Below, in pieces: positions 1 through 7,733 of a DNA stretch of 64,000 bases. Location of the stretch: NCBI RefSeq assembly GCF_030063415.1, contig NZ_JASITA010000012.1, forward strand, positions 78,073 through 142,072, given 5' to 3'. Below the pieces are notes generated by a model. That model worked only from the letters and a program-made list of their open reading frames with translations, was not told the DNA's origin and ran no database searches. The position numbers and the translations under genes were made by a program. Each line of letters starts with the position of its first letter. The first letter of the stretch is position 1. The stretch is from Streptomyces sp. H27-C3 (lineage in GTDB: Bacteria > Actinomycetota > Actinomycetes > Streptomycetales > Streptomycetaceae).

Positions 1-53
1 TGTTTGAGATGTTGATCAAGATCATTTCATGATCTTGATCAACATCTCAAACA
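1..53 (-). terminator. Perfect long hairpin, terminator of the ebo-like operon
   Basis: Bases 1-25 are the exact reverse complement of 29-53, leaving a 3-base loop (ttc). The 25-bp stem is perfect and AT-rich compared with its surroundings. It starts 4 bases beyond the TAG stop (58-60) of the last gene of the minus-strand operon, so it most likely ends that transcript. Because it is symmetrical it could also stop transcription entering from the left, which lies outside the window. There is no clear U tract, as is common for actinomycete terminators. Confidence 0.8.
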
Positions 54-57
54 CGTC

Positions 58-1158
58 CTAGCAGTCCTTCTCGCGCAGCGAGTGCAGATGCGCGCTGGAT
101 TTACGGGCGAAGGCGAACGACTCGACCGGGTTGTCGTGCTCCACCTGCCAGTGGTGGTCACGGCGCCCGCCACGGGTCTTGGAGACCGCGGAGATGAACC
201 GCTTGTAGTCGATGTCCCCGTCGCCGACGTCCACCATCCGGTAGCCGTCCCTGGCGGTCTCGTCGTGCTCACCGTCCTTGACGTGGAAGAGCGGGTAGCG
301 GTCGGGCTGCTTCAGTACGTAGCGCAGCGGGTCGAAGGGCGCCGGGGTGCCGTCGATACGCTTGCCGAAGCGGAACTGGGCGGCGTACGCCCAGTAGATG
401 TCCATCTCCAGGAAGACCAGGTCGGGGTCGGTCTCGGCGAGCAGGATGTCGTAGAGGCGGACCTTGGGCTTGTCGGTGGCGAAGGAGAACTCCTCCGCGT
501 GGTTGTGTTGGTAGAATTTCATGCCGCGCTTGCGGGCCTCGGCGCCGTAGTGATTGAAGTCCTCCGCGCAGCGCTTCCAGCCGTCGACGGTCGCGCCGTA
601 GCGCCAGGGGCCCGAGGCCGTGCCGATGTGCTTGAGGCCGAGCGCCTGGGCGTCGTCGAGGACCTTGTCGAGGTTCTGCGCGAAGCTGTAGGCACCGGGG
701 TTGTTGTCGTCGTAGTAGTTGACGTGGCTGCCTATGCCGCGCAGGCCGTGGTCGCGGGTGAGCTGCCGGAGCTGGGCGAGGGTGATGGCGCCCACCGAGC
801 CCTGGGTGTACCCGGCGTACTCGACCTCGTCGTAGCCGTAGCGCCGCAACTCTGCGAATACCTTGGCGAAGCCGAGGCTGGAGACCTTGTCGCGCAGGGA
901 GTACAGCTGGACGCCCAGGCGGCCGGGGGGCAGGACGGGCGTGCCCCGGCCCTTGCCGAGCGCGGCGGCGGTGGGTACGGCGGCAGTGGGTACGGCGGCA
1001 GTGGCCGGGGCCGCGGTGCCGAGGAGGGCGGCGACGGACGCGCCGGCGGCTACGCCGAGCATGCCGCGTCTGGAGAGCTTGCGGTCGAGCTCGGGGTCGA
1101 CGGGGGTGTTTTTGCGGCTCATGGGGCTCATGGGGCTCATGGGGCTCATGGGGCTCAT
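58..1158 (-). CDS. Secreted sugar phosphate isomerase/epimerase-like TIM barrel protein
   Basis: A 366-residue protein of the xylose-isomerase-like TIM barrel family. A twin-arginine signal is visible (SRRGMLG around residues 29-35, then a hydrophobic Ala/Val-rich stretch to about residue 65), so it is probably exported by Tat. The barrel fills roughly residues 80-360, with family motifs VQLYSLRD near 83, FLEMDIYW near 250 and HVKDGEHD near 293. The start at 1158 has AAGGAG eight bases upstream. The first 13 residues are four MSP repeats plus Met, from a 9-bp tandem repeat that supplies five in-frame ATGs. It is the last gene of the ebo-like operon, 45 bp after the phosphodiesterase gene. The substrate is unknown. 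Confidence 0.85.
   Translation of the reverse strand: MSPMSPMSPMSPMSRKNTPVDPELDRKLSRRGMLGVAAGASVAALLGTAAPATAAVPTAAVPTAAALGKGRGTPVLPPGRLGVQLYSLRDKVSSLGFAKVFAELRRYGYDEVEYAGYTQGSVGAITLAQLRQLTRDHGLRGIGSHVNYYDDNNPGAYSFAQNLDKVLDDAQALGLKHIGTASGPWRYGATVDGWKRCAEDFNHYGAEARKRGMKFYQHNHAEEFSFATDKPKVRLYDILLAETDPDLVFLEMDIYWAYAAQFRFGKRIDGTPAPFDPLRYVLKQPDRYPLFHVKDGEHDETARDGYRMVDVGDGDIDYKRFISAVSKTRGGRRDHHWQVEHDNPVESFAFARKSSAHLHSLREKDC
1120..1158 (-). repeat. 9-bp tandem repeat giving five successive ATG codons
   Basis: On the minus strand the unit ATGAGCCCC is repeated four times and followed by a fifth ATG. ATG codons end at 1158, 1149, 1140, 1131 and 1122, all in one frame, encoding Met-Ser-Pro repeats. Only the outermost ATG has a well-spaced Shine-Dalgarno (AAGGAG, 1167-1173). 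The array is prone to slipped-strand change, but a change of whole units keeps the frame. Confidence 0.9.
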
Positions 1159-1203
1159 GGACGGAACTCCTTTGTCAGTGTGGTCTGTCCGTGCAGTTCG
1201 TTG

Positions 1204-2604
1204 TCAGTGCAGTCCGGCAAGCTGGAGGAGCAGGGATTTCACGTCGGTGGCCGCGACACGGCCGGTGACAGCGTGGGGGGTGGAGCACAGGATGAGCGGA
1301 CCTTCTTCGTCGCTCGCGGGGAGGCGGCCGTGGCTGCCGCGAATAGGTGACGGGTCGAGCGGCACGACCGCCATGCGGTAGCGCATGCCGAGCTTCTTGC
1401 GGGCGAGCGCCACTCCGGCCTTGAGGCGTACGTAAGGGTCGAGAGGGTCCATGAACAGCTCGACGGGGTCGTAGCCGGGCTTGCGGTGGATCTCGACGAG
1501 CTGGGCGAAGTCGGGTGCCTTCGCATCGTCGAGCCAGTAGTAGTAGGTGAACCAGGAGTCCGGTTCGGCGACGGCGACCAGTTCGCCCGAGCGCGGATGG
1601 TCGAGCCCGTGGGCCTTCTTGCCCTCGTCGTCGAGGAGTTCGGCGATGCCCGGCAGCCCGTCGAGGGCCGCCCGGGTCGCTTCGAGGTCCTCGGGGCGGC
1701 GTACGTAGACGTGCGCGAGCTGGTGGTCGGCGACCGCGAATGCCCGCGAGGTCATCGGGTCGAGGTACTCCATGCCGTCCTGGGTGTGCACCTCGACGAG
1801 GCCGGCCCGGCGCAGCGTCCGGTTGATGTCGACGGCACGGGACACCCGGGTGATGCCGTACTCGGAGAGCGCGACGACGGTACGGCCCTCGGCCTGCGCG
1901 TCGTCGAGGAGCGGCGCGAGTACGTCGTCGAGCTCGGCGGCGGCCCGGTAGGCGCGGGGGTCGTCGGGGCCGTAGCGCTGGAGGTCGTAGTCAAGGTGCG
2001 GGACGTAGCACAGGGCCAGGTCGGGGTGGCGGGTGCGCATGATGTGGCGGGTCGCGTTCACGATCCACCGCGAGGACACGAGACCTGCGCCGGGACCCCA
2101 GAAGTGGAAGAGGGGGAACGTACCGAACACCTCGGTGAGCTCGTCGTGCAGGGCCGGTGGGCGCGTGTAGCAGTCGGGTTCCTTGCGGCCGTCGGCGTAG
2201 TAGACGGGGCGGGGCGTGACCGTGAAGTCGGTGTCGGCGCCCATCGCGTACCACCAGCAGATGTTGGCGACGGTGTAGTCGGGGTGTGCGCGACGGGCTG
2301 CGTCCCAGACCTTGTCGCCGGCGACCAGACCGTTGTGCTGGCGCCACAGGAGTACCTCGCCGATGTCCCGGAAGTACCAGCCGTTGCCGACGATGCCGTG
2401 TTCGGCGGGGGTGGTGCCGGTGAGGAAGGTCGACTGGGCCGCGCAGGTCACGGCGGGCAGGACGGTGCCCAGCGGGGCCTGGGAGCCGGACCGGGCGAGT
2501 TGCCGCAGACGCGGCATGTGGGCGAGCAGTTGGGGGGTCAGGCCGACGACGTCCAGGACGAGGAGGGGGGTGGGAGAGGTGGTGGCATCGGGCGTGTCCG
2601 TCAC
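1204..2604 (-). CDS. eboF: EboF-like nucleotide pyrophosphatase/phosphodiesterase-family protein
   Basis: A 466-residue member of the alkaline phosphatase/nucleotide pyrophosphatase superfamily. The N-terminus has the metal Asp (LVLDVVGL, near residue 18) and the segment PAVTCAAQSTFLTGTTPAEHG, which carries the nucleophile-region Thr and the family TG..P..HG motif. Later metal positions are suggested by YVPHLDYD near 200, LSEYG near 245 and VADHQLAHV near 290. The usual SDHG is SEYG here, so classical phosphatase activity is uncertain. It has no signal peptide. The GTG start overlaps the EboE stop as GTGA, which implies translational coupling. The family and position match EboF of ebo clusters, whose substrate is unknown. 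Confidence 0.8.
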   Translation of the reverse strand: MTDTPDATTSPTPLLVLDVVGLTPQLLAHMPRLRQLARSGSQAPLGTVLPAVTCAAQSTFLTGTTPAEHGIVGNGWYFRDIGEVLLWRQHNGLVAGDKVWDAARRAHPDYTVANICWWYAMGADTDFTVTPRPVYYADGRKEPDCYTRPPALHDELTEVFGTFPLFHFWGPGAGLVSSRWIVNATRHIMRTRHPDLALCYVPHLDYDLQRYGPDDPRAYRAAAELDDVLAPLLDDAQAEGRTVVALSEYGITRVSRAVDINRTLRRAGLVEVHTQDGMEYLDPMTSRAFAVADHQLAHVYVRRPEDLEATRAALDGLPGIAELLDDEGKKAHGLDHPRSGELVAVAEPDSWFTYYYWLDDAKAPDFAQLVEIHRKPGYDPVELFMDPLDPYVRLKAGVALARKKLGMRYRMAVVPLDPSPIRGSHGRLPASDEEGPLILCSTPHAVTGRVAATDVKSLLLQLAGLH

Positions 2605-3770
2605 GGCAGTTCCTTGAGGCCGAGGTCGACCAGGAGGTCGCGGGCGAGGGTGAGTTCGGCGGCGATCCCGTCGGCGAGCTGGGTCCGGTTCCTGGGGCGC
2701 AGTTCGGCCGGGAGTGCCTGCCAGGTGTACGTCTCGACTTCGAGGTGGCGGGTGAGCGGCGCGGGGCCGCCGACCAGCTGGGTCATGGCGTCCTGGAGCA
2801 CGGGGAGGGTAGAGGTGAGCGGTGCGGCGGGCGGGGCGTGCAGGGGGACGTGGAAGTGGGCGCGCCAGGGCGTGCCGTCGGGGAGAGCGCCGCCCGCGAG
2901 GGCCTCCGCCAGGTCGTCGGTGCCGCGCAGGCCCGCGCTGGTGGAGGTGCGGGTCTGGTGGAGGAAGCGGGGTTCGGCGAAGGCGGCGAGTGCCTCCCGC
3001 ACCTCGGGGAGGTGGGGGTGCTCGGCGTGCAGGGCCGCGGACAGCTGCGCCTTGGGGATGGTGACGCCGGCCGCGGTGAGTGCGCCGATGGCAGTGGCCG
3101 GATCCTCGAAGGAGGTGGCGAGGTGGCAGGTGTCGACGCAGATGCCGACGCGGTGGCCGGCCAGGGCGGTGAGCGGGGCGATGGCGTCCGACGTGGTTTC
3201 GACGGTGCAGCCGGGCTCGGGTTCGAGTCCGACGCGTATCGATTTCCCGGTCAGTTCCTCCAGGGCGTCGAGCCGCTCGGAGAGCGTGGTGAGGGCACTG
3301 CGGGCGACCTCGGCCGCCACGTCGTCGAAGTGGGTGCGCCAGGCGAGCGGGAGGGTGGAGATGGTGCCTTCGGTGACGTCGTCCGGCAGCAGCGCGCAGA
3401 GCAGGCGGGCCAGGTCGGTGGTGTGGGCGAGGCGCGCCGGGTCGGTCCAGTCCGGCTTGTACACGCGGTACTTGACCTCTTCGGCACCGAACCCCTCGTA
3501 CGGGAAACCGTTGAGGGTGACCACTTCGAGGCCGCGCCGGTCCAGCTCGGCGCGCAGCCCGCGCAGCGCCGCCGGGTCAGTGATCAGGGTGTGCGCCGCG
3601 TCCTTGGCGAGCCACAGGCCGATGCCGAGCCGGTCCCGGCCCAGGCGCCTGCGGACGGGCTCGCAGTGGTCGCGGAGCTGGGCGAGTACGCCGTCGAGCG
3701 TCTCTGCCGGGTGGACGTTGGTGCAGTACGCGAGGTGGACGGTGGAGCCGTCGGGGTGGCGGAAGCGCAT
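2601..3770 (-). CDS. eboE: EboE-like metabolite traffic protein, sugar isomerase-like TIM barrel
   Basis: A 389-residue protein starting MRFRHPDGSTVHLAYCTNVH, the signature beginning of EboE (a short beta hairpin, then YCTN.HP.E). The rest is a xylose-isomerase-like barrel: VGLEPEPGCTVET near residue 195, GICVDTCHLATSFE near 215 and FHVPLHAPP near 300 are the expected metal/substrate strands. It is cytoplasmic, with no signal sequence. The ATG at 3770 follows GAGGAGAGCCACC, and the stop overlaps the next gene's GTG. EboE belongs to the ebo gene set, linked in cyanobacteria to moving a pigment precursor to the periplasm. Its reaction is not known. Confidence 0.88.
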   Translation of the reverse strand: MRFRHPDGSTVHLAYCTNVHPAETLDGVLAQLRDHCEPVRRRLGRDRLGIGLWLAKDAAHTLITDPAALRGLRAELDRRGLEVVTLNGFPYEGFGAEEVKYRVYKPDWTDPARLAHTTDLARLLCALLPDDVTEGTISTLPLAWRTHFDDVAAEVARSALTTLSERLDALEELTGKSIRVGLEPEPGCTVETTSDAIAPLTALAGHRVGICVDTCHLATSFEDPATAIGALTAAGVTIPKAQLSAALHAEHPHLPEVREALAAFAEPRFLHQTRTSTSAGLRGTDDLAEALAGGALPDGTPWRAHFHVPLHAPPAAPLTSTLPVLQDAMTQLVGGPAPLTRHLEVETYTWQALPAELRPRNRTQLADGIAAELTLARDLLVDLGLKELP

Positions 3771-3788
3771 GGTGGCTCTCCTCGCCCC

Positions 3789-4637
3789 TTATTCCCCGCC
3801 GCGCAGGATGGAGTTGCCCTCGTGCAGGGCGTCGAGGGCGGGGACGTCGAGCTGGAGGCGGCCGCTGAGCCCGTAGAAGGCGACCGGGTTGCGCCACAGG
3901 ACCTTGTCCACGTCGTCGTCGCTGAACCCGGCGGCGAGCAGTGCGTCGCCCACCCTGCGGGTCATGAGCGGGTCGCTTTTGCCCCAGTCCGCGGCGGAGT
4001 TGACCAGGACCTTGTTCGTGCCGTGGTCCTTGATGACGGCGACCATGCGGTCCTCGTCCATCTTGGTGCCGGGGTAGATGGAGAAGCCGAGCCAGCAGCC
4101 GCTGTCAGCGGCGGCCTTTACGGTTGTTTCATTGAGGTGGTCGAGCAGTACGTGTTCCGGGGGGAGGTGCGATTCGCGGATGACGTCGATGGTGCGACGC
4201 AGACCGACGAGCTTGTCGCGGTGCGGAGTGTGGACGAGCGCGGGCAGGGCGTGGTCGGCGGCGAGCTGGAGCTGGGCGGCGAGGGCGGTGTCCTCGGCGG
4301 GGGTCATCGAGTCGTAGCCGATCTCGCCGACGGCGACGACGGAGTCCTTGACGAGATAGCGGGGCAGCGCGTCGAGAACGGGGGCGCAGCGGGGGTCGTT
4401 CGCCTCTTTGGGGTTGAGGGCGAGCGTGCAGTGGTGGGCGATGCCGTACTGGGCGGCGCGGAAGGGTTCCCAGCCGAGAAGCGCGTCGAAATAGTCGAAG
4501 AAACTGGCGGGCGAGGTGCGGGGCTGGCCCAGCCAGAAGGACGGCTCGACGACGGCGCGTACCCCGGCGGCGTACATCGCCTCGTAGTCGTCCGTGGTGC
4601 GGGAGGTCATGTGGATATGGGGGTCGAAGATGCGCAT
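3789..4637 (-). CDS. eboB: TatD-family metal-dependent hydrolase (EboB)
   Basis: A 282-residue amidohydrolase-fold protein. Metal-ligand motifs are visible: DPHIHMTS (the HxH, residues 5-12), a central LVHTPHRDK with His, LLDHLNETTVK with His and Glu, and NSAADWGKSDP with the C-terminal Asp. The start was set at 4637 because the HxH must lie on the first strand and this ATG overlaps the EboA stop (ATGA). A longer reading upstream only covers the EboA gene out of frame. It is cytoplasmic. The TatD hydrolase is a standard ebo-cluster member; the substrate is unknown. Confidence 0.88.
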   Translation of the reverse strand: MRIFDPHIHMTSRTTDDYEAMYAAGVRAVVEPSFWLGQPRTSPASFFDYFDALLGWEPFRAAQYGIAHHCTLALNPKEANDPRCAPVLDALPRYLVKDSVVAVGEIGYDSMTPAEDTALAAQLQLAADHALPALVHTPHRDKLVGLRRTIDVIRESHLPPEHVLLDHLNETTVKAAADSGCWLGFSIYPGTKMDEDRMVAVIKDHGTNKVLVNSAADWGKSDPLMTRRVGDALLAAGFSDDDVDKVLWRNPVAFYGLSGRLQLDVPALDALHEGNSILRGGE

Positions 4638-5353
4638 CAGGACTCCTCTGTGGGGGCGGCCGTGGCCGTGAGGGACAGGACGCGGTGCAGATCGTCCGGG
4701 ACCGGGCGGCCGGCGGCGGTGCGCTCGGCGGCGTAGTCGCGGAGCATCCTGGCCAGTTCGGAGTCGGCCTGGGCGCGCAGAGCGAGGCCGTCGACGGCTG
4801 CGACCGGGACGCCTGTGAAGAGGCACTTGAGCACGGCGTGCCGCCAGGCGTGCTGGTCCAGATGCTCGAAGGCGTACGGGCCCACCGCGGCGGCGACCAG
4901 ACGGGTGTCGTTGGTGCGCAACGCGTCCTCGACCAGCGGCAGGGCGTCGGCGCCGAGGCCGCCCAGGTGGGGCAGTGCGAGCAGGACGGCGCGTCGTTCG
5001 GCGGCGGTGCCGTGGGCGTAGAGCCGGTCGGCCGTGGTGTGGTCGGCCCCCACCGTGTGCAGGAGCAGCACGCGGGCCACGTCCGTGAGGTCGGGTCCGT
5101 CGGGGGCGGTACCGCCGTCCGGGTCCGGGGCGGGACGGCAGTGGCGGCCTGCCTCGGCGAAGCGGATCTCCCAGGTCGGCAGGGACAACTGGGCAGAGTC
5201 GTCGGCCGGGCCTGGTGACGCGGCCGCCGCCGCCTCCGCCTCGGCCAGCCCCTCGTGCAGCCAGGCGCGGCCGGCGCCGCCCAGGCGGGCTTCGAGTGCC
5301 GCTTGCAGAGCGGGGGTGGTCGCGGTCGTACTGTGGATCAGGTCGGTCAACAC
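4637..5353 (-). CDS. eboA: EboA-domain protein
   Basis: A 238-residue alpha-helical protein matching the EboA family. An N-terminal helical segment leads to RLGGAGRAWLHEGL, a central LPTWEIRFAEAGRHC that is typical of EboA, and then repeated Leu/Ala helices with VGADHTTADRLYAHG and HAWRHAVLKCLFTG. The start was placed at GTG 5353 because GGAGG lies six bases upstream and the codon sits on the stop of the preceding isomerase gene. Its own stop overlaps the TatD start as ATGA. No catalytic motif is visible. EboA defines ebo clusters, but its biochemical role is not established. Confidence 0.85.
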   Translation of the reverse strand: MLTDLIHSTTATTPALQAALEARLGGAGRAWLHEGLAEAEAAAAASPGPADDSAQLSLPTWEIRFAEAGRHCRPAPDPDGGTAPDGPDLTDVARVLLLHTVGADHTTADRLYAHGTAAERRAVLLALPHLGGLGADALPLVEDALRTNDTRLVAAAVGPYAFEHLDQHAWRHAVLKCLFTGVPVAAVDGLALRAQADSELARMLRDYAAERTAAGRPVPDDLHRVLSLTATAAPTEES

Positions 5354-6612
5354 GACGCGCCTCCTGCGGCTGCGGGGCACGGGTGCGCTTCGGGTTGCGT
5401 TGCGGGTGGGGCTGCGGGGGCGGCCTCGGGCTCGGCATGGGCTGCGGCTCCGGCTGCGACTGCGGCACGGGCCTCCGCATCGGCTTGGCGCAGGAAGCGC
5501 AGCGACCGTTCGGCCTGGTCGGGGCCCGCGTGGGAGTGGCGGGGCAGTTCGACGACCGTCAGTCCCTGGTAGCCGGTGGCTGCGAGGGCGCGCAGGACCG
5601 GCGGGAAGTCGATCTCACCGTCACCGAAAGGCAGATGCTCGTGGACCCCGCGACGCATGTCCTCGATCTGTACGTGCCGCAGCCAAGGCGCGGCCTCGCG
5701 TACGCAGTCGGCGGGCGAGGCGGACTCCAGGCACTGGCAGTGGCCGATGTCGAGCGTGAGGCCGAGCAGTTGGGGGTCGGGTTCGCCGAGGGTGCGGCGC
5801 AGGTGGTGGAAGTCAGCGAGGCTGGCGAGGAGGTGACCAGGTTCGGGCTCGACGGCGAGTGGTACGCCTGCCTGGGCAGCGGCGTCGACGACGGGCGCCA
5901 TCGACTCCGCGAGCCGCTTCCAGGCCGTCTCCGGCGAGGTCCCTTCAGGGATGATCCCGCTGAAGCAGTGCACGGCGTGCGCACCCAGATCGGCCGATAC
6001 CCGCACGGCTGTGATGAGCAACTTCACTCGGGCGGCGCGGCCTTCGGGGGCCGGGTCGAGCAGCGACGGGCCGTGCTTGCGGCGCGGATCGAGGACGTAC
6101 CGTGCGCCGGTCTCGACAGTGACGCCAAGGCCAAGCTGCGCCAGCCGATGCGCCACCCGGGCGGTGCGGGCGGCGAGTTCGGGGGCGAGCGGGTCGAGGT
6201 GCATGTGGTCGAGGGTCAGCCCGACCCCGTCGTAGCCGAGATCGGCGAGGAGGGAGAGGGCGTCGTCGAGACGGAGATCGGTAAGCCCGTTGGTGCCGTA
6301 GCCGAAGCGGATCGGGGTGCCGCTCGGATCCTGAGTGCCGCTCGGATCCTGGGTGGGGCCCTGAGCCGGGGTGGGGCCCTGAGCCGGGGGGCGGTCCGTG
6401 TTCGAGGCTCGGCCAGGGTCCGGGGTGCGGCCAGGGTCTGGGGCTCGGTTCATGTGGGTACGGTCCGTGTTCGAGGGGCGGCCAGAGTCCGGGGTGCGGC
6501 CCGGGTCTGGGGTGCGGCCCGGGTCCGAGGCTCGGCCCGCTTGGGGTGGGCTGCTCGCGCCCGGGGTGCGGTCGGTGAACGGGACGCGGTCTGGGGCCGG
6601 GGTGTGGCTCAT
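5347..6612 (-). CDS. Sugar phosphate isomerase/epimerase with a repeat-rich N-terminal extension
   Basis: A 421-residue protein. Residues 101 to about 385 form a xylose-isomerase-like TIM barrel beginning PIRFGYGTNGLTDLR. Expected metal-site strands are AVEPEPGHLL near 240, TLDIGHCQCLES near 270 and HVQIEDMRRG near 305. The first 100 residues are low-complexity Pro/Gly/Asp/Thr/Arg repeats (DPGRTP, SNTDR, PAQGPT, QDPSGT), and an Ala/Pro-rich tail follows the barrel. Related proteins normally start at the FGYGTNG strand, so the extension looks like minisatellite growth. The start overlaps the EboC stop (ATGA) and the end overlaps EboA. An internal ATG at residue 54 would shorten the extension. 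Confidence 0.8.
   Translation of the reverse strand: MSHTPAPDRVPFTDRTPGASSPPQAGRASDPGRTPDPGRTPDSGRPSNTDRTHMNRAPDPGRTPDPGRASNTDRPPAQGPTPAQGPTQDPSGTQDPSGTPIRFGYGTNGLTDLRLDDALSLLADLGYDGVGLTLDHMHLDPLAPELAARTARVAHRLAQLGLGVTVETGARYVLDPRRKHGPSLLDPAPEGRAARVKLLITAVRVSADLGAHAVHCFSGIIPEGTSPETAWKRLAESMAPVVDAAAQAGVPLAVEPEPGHLLASLADFHHLRRTLGEPDPQLLGLTLDIGHCQCLESASPADCVREAAPWLRHVQIEDMRRGVHEHLPFGDGEIDFPPVLRALAATGYQGLTVVELPRHSHAGPDQAERSLRFLRQADAEARAAVAAGAAAHAEPEAAPAAPPATQPEAHPCPAAAGGASC
6317..6552 (-). repeat. Imperfect minisatellite inside the isomerase 5' end
   Basis: The stretch coding for roughly residues 20-99 of the isomerase is built of short repeated units: GTGCCGCTCGGATCCTG occurs twice in tandem near 6317-6350, GTGGGGCCCTGAGCCGG twice near 6353-6390, and several GGTGCGGCC(A/C)GGGTC units at 6420-6530. 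All changes keep the reading frame. It is coding DNA, and nothing suggests a separate gene. Confidence 0.75.
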
Positions 6613-7733
6613 GTGGGGCTGACCCTCCGCGAGAGCTTCCGGGCGATGGGCAGGAGTCCGATCAGCGCGACTCCGGTACCGACCGCCCCGCCGCGCGCCG
6701 CCAGTGCGGCCTGTAGTGGGATCATGGCCCGGATCCCACCGCCGACCGCACGCTGGGTAAGGGGCGGCGACGGATTGAGCGCGGCATGCAGGAGAGGTGT
6801 GGCCGCGGTGCGGAAGTAGGCGACGGCCGCTACAGCGGCGGGGGTTGCCAGGTGTGTGGCAATACGTATCGCCCTGCGCAAGCCGGAACCGGAGTCCCCC
6901 TCGGAGCCGGAGTCGGCGGCTGCCGACACGATCGGCCGGTGCGGCTGCCCCGGTGGTGTGCGGCCTGCCACGCCCGCCAGCAGCGCGGCCGTGGCCAGGG
7001 CCGCGAGCGGTACGGCCGTCGACCCGCCGTGCGCCTCGCGGCGCGACACCGCCGTCACCGCGTAGGTATGCGCGCCGAGCATCGCCGCGGCGGGCAGCGC
7101 ATCCCGCACACCGGAACCACCGGCCCCGGCCCTTGGGCCCCACGACCACGGAAGTCGGTCTCCCCCGGGCGTTGGACGCCACGACCACGGAAGTCGGTCC
7201 CCCGCGGGCCTTGAACGCCACGCAGTCCTCGGCACCGCACCAGTCCCCGCACCCACCGTCCCCGTCGCCGTCGCCGTCGCGCCCAGCAGCAGGTCAAGCG
7301 CCCGGGCCGTGGCCATGGTCGCCGAGGCTGCCGGGGTGTGCTTCAGGCGCAGGTCGTACGCCCAGATCGTGGCGGCCAGGGCGCCGGCGACCGTCAGGGC
7401 CGGACGGCCTGCCACGGCCGCGCAAGTGAGGCCCGCTGCCGTCAGAGCCGTTGCCGCGAGCAGGGCCGCGCCCGGGGTGATGCGGCCCGAGGGGAGCGGG
7501 CGGTGTGGGCGGTCCACCGCGTCCTCGTCCCGGTCCGCCCAGTCGTTGAGGGCCATGCCCGCCTCATACAGACACAGCGACGCGCCGACGGCCAGCGCGG
7601 TGCCCCGGTGGGGGCGTACCCCCAGGGAGGCCGCGCCCGCCAGGGCATCGCCCGGCACGGTGAACAGTGCCGAGACGCGCAGGAGTTCCGCCCACGCGCC
7701 CAGGCCGATGCCACCCGTGGAGGCGGGCGTCAT
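6609..7733 (-). CDS. eboC: EboC-like UbiA-fold prenyltransferase (SCO3242 family)
   Basis: A 374-residue integral membrane protein of the UbiA superfamily. The prenyl-diphosphate/Mg motif NDWADRDED fits NDxxDxxxD at residues 63-71 and is followed by RPHRPLPSGRI. Hydrophobic helices fill the rest. Residues about 172-211 are an unusual hydrophilic insert with a duplicated GDRLPWSW peptide, produced by a 39-bp tandem repeat, between two segments that would otherwise join a helix pair. The ATG at 7733 overlaps the MIPS stop as ATGA. In ebo clusters EboC is the membrane prenyltransferase-like partner; acceptor and donor are unknown. Confidence 0.82.
   Translation of the reverse strand: MTPASTGGIGLGAWAELLRVSALFTVPGDALAGAASLGVRPHRGTALAVGASLCLYEAGMALNDWADRDEDAVDRPHRPLPSGRITPGAALLAATALTAAGLTCAAVAGRPALTVAGALAATIWAYDLRLKHTPAASATMATARALDLLLGATATATGTVGAGTGAVPRTAWRSRPAGDRLPWSWRPTPGGDRLPWSWGPRAGAGGSGVRDALPAAAMLGAHTYAVTAVSRREAHGGSTAVPLAALATAALLAGVAGRTPPGQPHRPIVSAAADSGSEGDSGSGLRRAIRIATHLATPAAVAAVAYFRTAATPLLHAALNPSPPLTQRAVGGGIRAMIPLQAALAARGGAVGTGVALIGLLPIARKLSRRVSPT
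7141..7217 (-). repeat. 39-bp in-frame tandem duplication in the UbiA gene
   Basis: The 20-mer CACGACCACGGAAGTCGGTC occurs at 7141-7160 and again at 7180-7199. The period of 39 bp (13 codons) extends into a partial third unit at about 7217. It encodes the duplicated GDRLPWSW peptide of the prenyltransferase insert. The frame is kept. Confidence 0.85.

Noticed and set aside
1..53. Insertion sequence end or attachment site
   Set aside because: The two arms form one short hairpin right after a stop codon, with no transposase, integrase or tRNA nearby.
3220..3240. A GGTTCGAGTCC stretch resembling a tRNA T arm
   Set aside because: No acceptor, D or anticodon stems around it, and it lies inside the EboE gene.
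82..3876. Long plus-strand reading frames opposite the ebo-like genes
   Set aside because: They are antisense shadows in GC-rich DNA, with Val/Gly/Glu- or Arg/Ser-rich composition, no family motifs and no ribosome sites.
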